DNA of 64,000 bases, taken from Turbatrix aceti (lineage: Eukaryota; Nematoda; Chromadorea; Rhabditida; Panagrolaimidae). Both the position numbers and the translations under genes were made by a program. The notes beneath the pieces are model-generated. The model worked only from the letters and a program-made list of their open reading frames with translations, searched no databases and was not told the origin of the DNA. This document shows, in pieces, positions 55,918 to 64,000 of this stretch (positions within the stretch are counted from its first letter, which is position 1; every line of letters starts with the position of its first letter). The stretch lies in contig OZ017766.1 of NCBI GenBank assembly GCA_963969345.1, positions 11,966,001 to 12,030,000 on the forward strand. The letters are read 5' to 3'.

Positions 55918-58175
55918 CAGACACTCTGCGAGCCGATTTAGGATCGAGGACACATCATTTTGACACTTTCAAATGTTTTGAGTCAGAGTTGTAGGCCTTG
56001 GGGGGAAAGGTCCCAAACCGCGATATTTTATTTTATAAAATTCGGATTCACGAGATTCGGCTTCAGAAGTGTTTTTCATAAAAAATAGTGCCCCGTGCTA
56101 CGTTGGCCATGAACAATTCTGAAAAAATTAATATAGGGGTTTCTGAGGACGGCGGATCCAATGACATACTCAGAATTTTTTTTGAGTTACGGTAATTATC
56201 GATTTTTTGATATCATACGTTTTCAAACCGCTATCATATTCGAATCTCAAACTTAAGCGGTATTTCGATAAGCCTATCTTCTTCCCCGTTGTGTTTTGTA
56301 TCGGAAAAAGCAAAACACAAAAAAAAATCGCGTGCCCAAGGTTGTCATAAATTTTAATTTATGCTCCAGACCAGTGTTGTCGGGTACCCGGACCGGAACC
56401 GGCCGGTTCCGGGTACCCGAACCGGAACCGAACCGGTTCCGGTTCGGGTACCCGAAAAATTTATTTTCGGTTCCGGTTCCGGTTCCGGGTACCCGAAAAC
56501 ATCATTTTCGGTTCCGGTTCCGGTTCCGGGTACCCGAAAAAATTATTTTCGGTTCCGGTTCCGGTTCCGGGTACCCGGATTTTAAAAATGAGTTCAAATG
56601 ACGGAAAAAACGAGCTCTCAGAGTGAAAAAAAGCGCTTAGAAATCGGTTATAAGTTCATATTCTAAGCAATTTTTTTCATTTTGAACACTTTTGTAACGA
56701 AAATCCTTCAAATTTTGTTTCGCACGCGGTTTGAAAAGTTCCGGTTCCGGTTCGGTTCTTCGGTTCCGGTTCGGTTCCGGTTCGGGTACCCGAATTTTCT
56801 ACTTTCGGTTCCGGTTCCGGTTCCGAGTACCCGAAAAATTCATTTTCGGTTCCGGTTCCGGTTCCGGGTACCCGAAAAATTTATTTTCGGTTCCGGTTCC
56901 GGTTCCGGGTACCCGAAAAATCAGGATTTCGGTTCCGGTTCCGGTTCGGGTACCCGAAAAATTTTCAGAACCGACAACACTGCTCCAGACTCGACACCGA
57001 AGCCCTGCGCGCAACGTGCACGCACGATTTTGCGCCGCTGCACACGCGTATTGACCTTTATTTTTTAGACACATGCCTAACTTATTACGAAAACCGTTTT
57101 TGGAACCATTCAATAGGTGTGCCAAGGCGGGAAGGTGTACAGTAGTCTTTTTTCCAAGCTTCACCTGTAAAATGCCTGAGGCTATTAGCCATGAACATTT
57201 TAACAAAAATGACCTATTCTATCTTTTAGAGAATTCAATTCTCTATGGAGTATGAATTTTTCAGATTTTCGCCGTTATTTTTGGATACTGTAGCTTAATT
57301 TGCCCAACATGTTCTAAATTTGACTTCAAATTATGAAATTTTTAGTTCTTAAGAGAAGCGTCGGCAGAAAAATGAAGGTTAAACTTGGTGTATGTTTTTA
57401 AAATTAATGTAGTGAACCCAAAAATAAAGGTAGTAATCTGAAAATTTCATACTCCATAGAGAATTGAATTCTCTAAAAGATAGATTAGGTCATTTTTGTC
57501 AAAATGTTCATGGCTAATAGCCTCAGGCATTTTACAGGTGAAGCTTGGAAAAGAGACTACTGTACACCTTCCCGTCTTGGCACACCTATTGAATGGTTCC
57601 AAAAACGGTTTTTGTAATAAGTTAGGCATGTGTCTAAAAAATAAAGGTCAATACGCGTGTGCAGCGGCGCAAAATCGTGCGTGCACGTTGCGCGCAGGGC
57701 TTCGGTGTCGAGTCTGGAGCATAAATTAAAATTATGACAACCTTGGGCACGCGATTTTTTTTTGTGTTTTGCTTTTTCCGATACAAAAAACAACGGGGAA
57801 GAAGATAGGCTTATCGAAATACCGCTTAAGTTTGAGATTCGAATATGATAGCAGTTTGAAAACGTATGATATCAAAAAATCGATAATTACCGTAACTCAA
57901 AAAAAATTCTGAGTATGTCATTGGATCCGCCGTCCTCAGAAACCCCTATATTAATTTTTTCAGAATTTTTCATAATTAACGTAGCACGGGGCACTATTTT
58001 TTATGAAAAACACTTCTGAAGCCGAATCTCGTGAATCCGAATTTTATAAATTAAAATGTCGCGGCTTCGGACCTTTCCCTCGAAGGCCTACAACTCTGAC
58101 TCAAAACATTTGAAAGTGTCAAAATGATGTGTCCTTCTCCCCGGCTTGGTCCTAAATCGGCTCGCAGAGTGTCTG
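55918..58175. mobile_element. Large foldback element 3 (TTAA-flanked) with nested MITE
   Basis: Bounded by TTAA at 55914-55917 and 58176-58179. Ends read CAGACACTCTGCGAGCCGAT and its complement. ACTTTCAAATGTTTTGAGTC is subterminal in both arms. The arms pair around a spacer near 57270-57430. The left arm is longer because a 611-bp hAT-like MITE sits at 56372-56982. Without it the element is about 1.64 kb. Arm sequences otherwise match closely, with a few small indels. No coding capacity is apparent. Confidence 0.92.
56372..56982. mobile_element. hAT-like MITE with GGGTACCC tandem arrays
   Basis: A 611-bp element beginning CAGTGTTGTCGG and ending CCGACAACACTG, flanked by CTCCAGAC at 56364-56371 and 56983-56990. 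The right arm of the host foldback has one GTCTGGAG at 57712-57719, the empty site. Inside each end is an array of ~52-bp units built from GGTTCCGGTTCCGGGTACCC and AAAATTATTTTC, in inverted arrangement around an AT-rich centre at about 56585-56735. No transposase is present. The long open frames here are repeat artefacts. Confidence 0.95.
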
Positions 58176-58179
58176 TTAA

Positions 58180-58709
58180 AGGCAGACCATGTATTTTGTA
58201 CGGGCATATTTTTTTTCGGTTTTTTAGATGGCAGTTCAGAAATTATACATTCTGGCGCCCCGAAGGGACGCTCTTCTGGGTCTAGTATAAATGTATACAG
58301 AATGTATACATTCTAAAGTAAATCTCTTCTCAAACGAACACGAACGCTTGCATTTTCCTGGTTGCAACCCTATTGAGCAGCGAATGCAAGTGCTTCTCAA
58401 ATAAATTTTTTATAAATTTTTAGTTAGTAATGTTACAACGAGCGTTAAGTTTATGCTTTCTTAAATCATAAAATTTGTTTTTTATACATCAACTTTTTAC
58501 TTTTTTTTCAAACAAGTTTGAAAGCAACTTTAAGCACTCATGAAAAACAGACGCCACGTCGTATCTTGCCTGCGCTTCTCGTGCGAGTGCTACAGTACAA
58601 CTATGGAGGAGGGCGTTGCTTTGCAATCTAGCAGGTAAACTCCGGGGTGTCTAAAAAGGCCCGATTGTTAGTGAGAGTCGATCAGTTTAACTGCAGTTCA
58701 ACACTTTTC
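58180..58709. other. Intergenic and 5' region of aquaporin copy 1
   Basis: AT-rich spacer. Homology to the segment upstream of aquaporin copy 2 begins near 58546. A donor AGCAG|GTAAAC near 58633 and an acceptor CTGCAG near 58696 suggest a 5' UTR intron just before the ATG. Confidence 0.5.
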
Positions 58710-59762
58710 ATGTCTTTGGAAGAACAGAGCGGCCGGTGCACCTCGACCATCACCACGTCGTCGACCATGTCAGAATCCAGCATCGAATGCGGTGCATCGC
58801 GCGCAGACGTCGTTGCACGCCGGCTGAGGCCGCAATCGAAGCTGGTTCGATGCGTCATCGCAGAAATGTTCGCGACCGGGTTCATGCTGGTAAGTCCACC
58901 GGATCAATGGGATCACAAAAGGTTCTATTGCACCTCGCTTTTAGTACTGCGGGTTCAACGTGTCTGCAACCTTCGTGCTTTCAAAGGAACTCAACAGCAC
59001 TGGAAACGCGATTGGCTGGGGTCTGGCATCCACGTTCGCCATCATGATGGCCTACAACATTTCCGGAGCACACGTCAACCCTGCTGTGTCGCTCACCGCC
59101 TACACACTGGGACAGATATCCTTCACGCACTTTGTGTTCTACTCCCTGGCACAGACCACGGGAGCTTTTGTTGCGTCAGCACTCGTCTTTGCTCAGTATT
59201 ACGGTAAGTCGCTATCTAAAGACAAAAATTGAATGAATGGGAGCATTTGGGTCAGTCGATAAGAGAAATTTTTAAAATGCGCAAAAAACAGGAGAATTGT
59301 AAACACGTACATCTTGATAAACGGCTTGTTTGTTCACGAGCTATTTACAAACTAATTAAAAATCAAAATTCCAATTTCCGTAATTTTGCGACTTTTGCAA
59401 ACAATTTGCAAAACGTGTATTTATCCTACGATAACAAAAAAGTTCGGTATTATTGTGAACAAACAAAACAGCTGTCTAAAACATGTTTACAAACTGTCAT
59501 CGCTTTGTAAGGACATTTCTTACCAATGAACTATTAATGCGATTGTCAGATGATCAAACAATTTGTCGTTATACTTTGTGTCTACTCTGCTTCACAAACT
59601 GAGGGATTTGTACGTTTGACGTTCACTGAAATTTTGGGCGCGGATAATCCTTTTCCACCCTCTGATTTTTTTGATAACGTAGTGACGTCTTTGACCTTAT
59701 CAGCAAAGATTTGACGCCAACGGAAACGAGGACAGGTCAACAAGGTCGTCAGCCAAATCATC
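58546..59762 (+). repeat. Segmental duplication, copy 1 (partner 61058-62297)
   Basis: The unit is repeated 2535 bp downstream. From about 58647 to 59762 the copies differ at only a few bases (for example GTTCAACAC against GTTTAACAC, and GGGACAG against GGGGCAG). The 5' ~100 bp are more diverged, including a different stretch around 58600-58635. Similarity stops abruptly at 59762/62297, after GTCAGCCAAATCATC. Confidence 0.95.
58710..59203 (+). pseudogene. Aquaglyceroporin, truncated 5' copy
   Basis: Exons 58710-58889 and 58945-59203 duplicate the first two exons of the gene at 61245, including the first NPA box (SGAHVNPAVSLT). The duplicated intron sequence runs to 59762 and then abuts decarboxylase coding sequence, so the third exon, with the second NPA box, is missing. 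Splicing into the next possible acceptor (near 59702) would meet a stop at once. A functional channel is therefore not expected from this copy unless the assembly is wrong. Confidence 0.85.
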
Positions 59763-60643
59763 ATGGACAACTACTCGGTCAGTGCTGCGACACTTGAATC
59801 CGCCATCAGGTACGACAAATCGACGGGACTCGTGCCGTTTATCTTTGTCGCCACAGTTGGAACCACAAATACCTGTGGTGTGGATTCACTGGCTGAGCTT
59901 GGACCGGTGTGTTTGCGTGAAGGAATTTGGCTGCACGTCGACGCTGCGTATGCTGGCTCTTTTGCCCTCTGTCCGGAATATCGATATCTCATCGATGGCG
60001 TGTCTTATGCGGATTCGTTCAACTTTAATCCTCATAAAGCGATGCTCATAAACTTTGACTGCTCACCGGTGTGGTTTAAAAATGTCAACGAAGCTACCAG
60101 GTATTTCAATGTCGAAGCTGAGTACTTGAAACATGAATATCAGGCTGTTACCAGTGATTTAAGGGTTTCATAGTTTTTCGAAAACATTTTCTGAAAAAAA
60201 ATTTATAGCACCTTCAAATTCCTCTGGGCCGAAGATTTCGTGCCTTGAAAATTTGGTTTGTGTTCCGGGCACTCGGAATAACGACTATTCAGCAGTCACT
60301 GAGAAACGTAAACTTTCTATCATTTCTACCGTACGCAATTAACATAATTTTTTAGCGCATAATTCTGGCAGGAGTTTTCACAGACCTGATCAAAGCCGAC
60401 GATCTTTTTGAAATCGTCGTGCCACCTCACCTTGGACTCATCTGTTTCCGCCTTCGTACAGGCGGAAACTCTGCTAATGAACGGCTCGTCAACTCTATAA
60501 ATAATGATGGAAGAATTCATATAGTTGCTGCAAAAGTACGGGGATCACTAATTCTTCGTTTCGCTATCTGCAGCACCCTGACGACGACAGACCACGTTCG
60601 AGCAGCTTACCAAGTCATTTTAGACGTTTTGAAGAAAACCTGA
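59763..60643 (+). pseudogene. Aromatic amino acid decarboxylase-like, 3' part only
   Basis: PLP-dependent group II decarboxylase (DOPA/tryptophan/histidine decarboxylase family). Remaining exons: about 59763-60164, 60209-60307 and 60356-60643. They encode TGLVPFIFVATVGTTNTCGV, WLHVDAAYAGSFALCPEYRY with the conserved PLP-contacting Asp, and SFNFNPHKAMLINFDCS with the PLP-binding Lys. Then come [20 protein letters not shown] and a C-terminal exon ending LDVLKKT. All joins are phase 0 and there are no stops. The N-terminal half of the family (~200 residues, with substrate and dimer contacts) is absent, replaced by the aquaporin intron. The exons look well preserved, so the break is recent or due to assembly. 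Confidence 0.85.
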
Positions 60644-61244
60644 CTTTGAAAACCGTCCCGTCTGCTTTTTTATCAAGTCAAAATATAACTTTTTATTTTT
60701 TTAGATAAATGTTATTACCTTTCTGGAGTATTCCAATTTACAAAATATCATCTAAACGGGCGTAACTACCATGAAGGGGCGTTATATTTGCGATATTTTA
60801 TATTTATGTTCCTTTGTTTGAATCTTTGGTCAAAAATAATTCCTTGTGTTCCCAAAAAACCATTACACATTTTATATTATTTATCCATGCAAGATACAAA
60901 CAAGGCAACAAATAAGGGAGCAGAACAGCAAAAAAATGTTGTATGAAATATTGTTTCAACTATTTTTTCTACTTCTTTCATGTTTTTTTACACCTCAGGA
61001 TGTTTGTTTTTGTTCTTTGCAAACAATGGAAAATAGCGATAAGCGCCCGGGTAAAAAAACAGACGCCACGTCGTATCTTGCCTGTGCTTCCCGTGCGAGT
61101 GCTACAGTACAACGAAGATAGCAGTGGGTACCTGAGGGCGTTGCTTTGCAATCTAGCACCGGCCTATAGGTAAACTCCGAGGTGCCTAAAAAGGCCCGAT
61201 TGTTAGTGAGAGTCGATCAGTTTAACTGCAGTTTAACACTTTTC
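60644..61244. other. Intergenic between the decarboxylase end and aquaporin copy 2
   Basis: AT-rich spacer without a supported gene. The last ~190 bp are the diverged start of the duplicated unit, with a possible UTR intron donor CTATAG|GTAAAC near 61169. Confidence 0.55.
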
Positions 61245-63005
61245 ATGTCTTTGGAAGAACAGAGCGGCCGGTGCACCTCGACCATCACCACGTCGTCGAC
61301 CATGTCAGAATCCAGCATCGAATGCGGTGCATCGCGCGCAGACGTCGTTGCACGCCGGCTGAGGCCGCAATCGAAGCTGGTTCGATGCGTCATCGCAGAA
61401 ATGTTCGCGACCGGGTTCATGCTGGTAAGTCCACCGGATCAATGGGATCACAAAAGGTTCTATTGCACCTCGCTTTTAGTACTGCGGGTTCAACGTGTCT
61501 GCAACCTTCGTGCTTTCAAAGGAACTCAACAGCACTGGAAACGCGATTGGCTGGGGTCTGGCATCCACGTTCGCCATCATGATGGCCTACAACATTTCCG
61601 GAGCACACGTCAACCCTGCTGTGTCGCTCACCGCCTACACACTGGGGCAGATATCCTTCACGCACTTTGTGTTCTACTCCCTGGCACAGACCACGGGAGC
61701 TTTTGTTGCGTCAGCACTCGTCTTTGCTCAGTATTACGGTAAGTCGCTATCTAAAGACAAAAATTGAATGAATGGGAGCATTTGGGTCAGTCGATAAGAG
61801 AAATTTTTAAAATGCGCAAAAAACAGGAGAATTGTAAACACGTACATCTTGATAAACGGCTTGTTTGTTCACGAGCTATTTACAAACTAATTAAAAATCA
61901 AAATTCCAATTTCCGTAATTTTGCGACTTTTGCAAACAATTTGCAAAACGTGTATTTATCCTACGATAACAAAAAAGTTCGGTATTATTGTGAACAAACA
62001 AAACAGCTGTCTAAAACATGTTTACAAACTGTCATCGCTTTGTAAGGACATTTCTTACCAATGAACTATTAATGCGATTGTCAGATGATCAAACAATTTG
62101 TCGTTATACTTTGTGTCTACTCTGCTTCACAAACTGAGGGATTTGTACGTTTGACGTTCACTGAAATTTTGGGCGCGGATAATCCTTTTCCACCCTCTGA
62201 TTTTTTTGATAACGTAGTGACGTCTTTGACCTTATCAGCAAAGATTTGACGCCAACGGAAACGAGGACAGGTCAACAAGGTCGTCAGCCAAATCATCCGA
62301 GTCAGGTGCATTATTAGTGATTACTGTAAAAATGGGGGCTAACTGATAACATGCGGGGGTGACGCGGGTGCATTCTGTTTTTCTGTGTCTGTGCAAACAA
62401 AAAAAGCGGGTAATCAGTGCTGCTACTGAATTTATCATTTTCCAGATCTGATTAACGCTGTTGACGGCGGCGTGCGCCAGATACTGGGACCCAATGGCAC
62501 GGCGACTATTTTCGCCACCTACCCTCATGGCAGCGTGTCCGAACTCGGAGCGGCAGTTGACCAGGTATTGTGCACAGCCGTGCTCTGCATCGCGCTGGTT
62601 GTCATCACTGAGCCCAAGAACAAGATTCCCCGATGGGCCCAGCCTCCGCTCATCGGTTGCGTCATTGGATTCATGAGTCTGGGCTTTGCCCTCAACGGAG
62701 GCTGTGCCATGAATCCTGCCCGTGACTTGGGGCCCCGCATCTTCAGCCTGCTCGTTGGCTACGGCTGGGAGGTGTTTTCGTTTCGGAACTACACGTGGTT
62801 TTGGGTGCCTGTTTTTGGTCCTCTTCTGGGAGCTCTTATGGGCACCTGGGCATACATCGCGATCATAAAACCTAGTTTGGATGACCCTGAACCGACTCTT
62901 CCAACTTCCATGAAATCACTTTTGCCTAACGAAAAAGTGTCATCCGTTTCCGAATTTGGTGATTCCGTTACGATGCCTCCGGAATACACATTTATTCATA
63001 TATGA
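61245..63005 (+). CDS. aqp: Aquaglyceroporin (MIP family channel)
   Basis: Exons 61245-61424, 61480-61738 and 62446-63005 (phase 0, then 1) give 332 residues. It forms a plasma-membrane pore for glycerol and water. Two half-helix NPA boxes are present: SGAHVNPAVSLT in exon 2 and GGCAMNPARDLGPRI in exon 3. The Asp right after the second NPAR marks the glycerol-conducting subgroup. Six membrane segments can be traced, with a large extracellular loop containing GPNGTATIFATYPHGSVSE. The Ser-rich N-terminal ~40 residues and the C-terminal tail are probably cytoplasmic. Intron 2 is 707 nt and contains the duplication breakpoint at 62297. The start chosen is the first in-frame ATG after the UTR acceptor. 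Confidence 0.93.
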
Positions 63006-64000
63006 GTTAAAGCTCATAGATTTTATATAGCAAGATACAGGTACGCCTGACAGTGCGTTGTACACATTTTTTTATTTTATAAAGTTAAAACATGTGGCTT
63101 CCAGCCGATGAAAATTAAAACAAATTTGAAAAAAGGTAAAGCAGTATAAATTTTGTATTGCTCTTAAGTAAAGTAACGATGACTATTTGCGTTCAATTCG
63201 TTTGTGAATTTTTGAAAAAATATCAGTTGATGGCTTGCTGCTCTGTGATAAAATCAATTTGATGTAAAATATCGACACAGAAAACGGACGTCAAATATTG
63301 TTTTTTTAGACAATTAGATAAAATACTAAATAACTCAAGTTATGCAGATGGTTAATAAATAATGCATTCGGACAGTTTACAGTTTTCCCAATGGCAGGGT
63401 GTCCGTACTGGAAATTCATAAAAAAATGTCCAAAAAAAATCCAAAATTTCTTGACAAGTAAAAAAACGTACTTTGTGGTTTGTGGTCAAAAAGCGGCACA
63501 GCGATCGATCCGTTCGGGTGATCGGCGCAAAACATCAAGCACACATCCAGGGATTTGCGCGCCTTCTTTTGCAGTTCAACTGAATCCGTCCTCATTCATC
63601 CATTTATGTTTTGCCTGCAATTAGTCAATTTCTGTGCTAATAAAAAGAGTCCGAACTAATCATTTCCGATGAACTTTCCAGATTGCAACAAAATTTAACG
63701 TTTTCAAAAATTTACTTTTTATTTGATGCTTGAACTGGATCGCAAAATGTTTGAAACAAATTATTCAGGTTTTACATTGCTGCAATTATGATATCACAGT
63801 TCAAAACGATCAATGAAGGATTCAGGTATGGTGACGCTGACACTATGAAATTGCTTCTTTTCACTTGTTTTTTGTCTGCAATGTTTGTTTTTAAATACTA
63901 AAATATTTAAATAATGGTAAACACCCACTGTGATTCAAATAAGTTGTAAAATCTTTAACTTTTGGTTGATTGCAGTAAACGAGGTATAATTCCGGATTAC
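63006..64000. other. Intergenic, no gene seen
   Basis: AT-rich sequence to the window end. 63410-63465 is a fragment of the repeat also seen at 25437. Nothing else is recognised. Confidence 0.5.

Noticed and set aside
56296..57068. Long open frames rich in RFRFRV and GSGSGSGYP peptides
   Set aside because: They are translations of the GGTTCCGGTTCC tandem arrays of a hAT-like MITE in several frames; the frames end with the repeats.
57073..57629. 60-aa frame MPNLLRKPFLEPF... in both arms of foldback 3
   Set aside because: It occurs symmetrically because of the inverted repeat, has no family likeness and no splice or promoter support.
58180..58330. Repeated TGTATACATTCT near 58290-58315 as a possible regulatory array
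   Set aside because: Only two or three short imperfect copies in AT-rich DNA; not distinguishable from chance.
1..64000. CRISPR arrays, bacterial operons, phage or virus genes
   Set aside because: No spaced direct-repeat arrays, no prokaryotic gene arrangement and no viral structural or polymerase genes were seen. The only reverse transcriptase is a LINE-type fragment.

Overview
The window looks like a 64-kb piece of a nematode genome. It is eukaryotic: genes are split by short introns (often 45-60 nt, with T-rich tttcag or ttttag acceptors), TATA boxes and AATAAA signals occur, and there are no operon-like bacterial arrays. Two tandem copies of a seven-transmembrane receptor of the Srt type, a nematode-specific chemoreceptor group, point to Nematoda. 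I cannot name the genus.

Layout. 1-10.3 kb is repeat-rich: half of a large TTAA-flanked foldback element, two broken Srt receptor genes (one carries a reverse-transcriptase fragment and a 200-N gap, the other has a foldback MITE inside coding exon 1), an LRAT-type acyltransferase gene, and a second copy of that MITE which itself carries a TA-flanked element. 11.2-30.6 kb is gene-dense: a coiled-coil protein, a three-Tudor-domain protein, a very cysteine-rich secreted protein, a small unknown protein, an intracellular-type serpin, ORC2, coatomer zeta, a single-pass membrane protein, an acetyl-CoA acetyltransferase, an RNPS1-like SR/RRM protein, and a full P-glycoprotein. 30.6-43.8 kb has no recognisable protein gene and holds hairpins, a hAT-like MITE, a tandem duplication and a second TTAA foldback. 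44.8-50.1 kb is a full Patched gene. 51.1-54.2 kb has a zinc-finger protein, an S/T/P-rich protein and a single-pass membrane protein. 54.5-58.2 kb is repeat-rich, with a third TTAA foldback that has a hAT-like MITE nested in one arm. 58.5-63.0 kb contains a tandem segmental duplication: a 5' half aquaglyceroporin joined to the 3' part of an aromatic amino acid decarboxylase gene, followed by an intact aquaglyceroporin.

The genes do not form one pathway. They are housekeeping (ORC2, COPZ, RNPS1, thiolase), transport and detoxification (P-glycoprotein, aquaglyceroporin), signalling or membrane organisation (Patched), germline-type RNA regulation (Tudor) and environment sensing (Srt). The most unusual content is the mobile DNA: three TTAA-bounded giant foldbacks, three different hAT-like MITEs with intact 8-bp target duplications, and two copies of a foldback MITE with 3-bp TNA duplications. 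One of these last two breaks a coding exon, and removing it together with one target copy would return the exon to frame. All exon boundaries were read by eye from splice consensus, reading phase and family similarity; no search was run.
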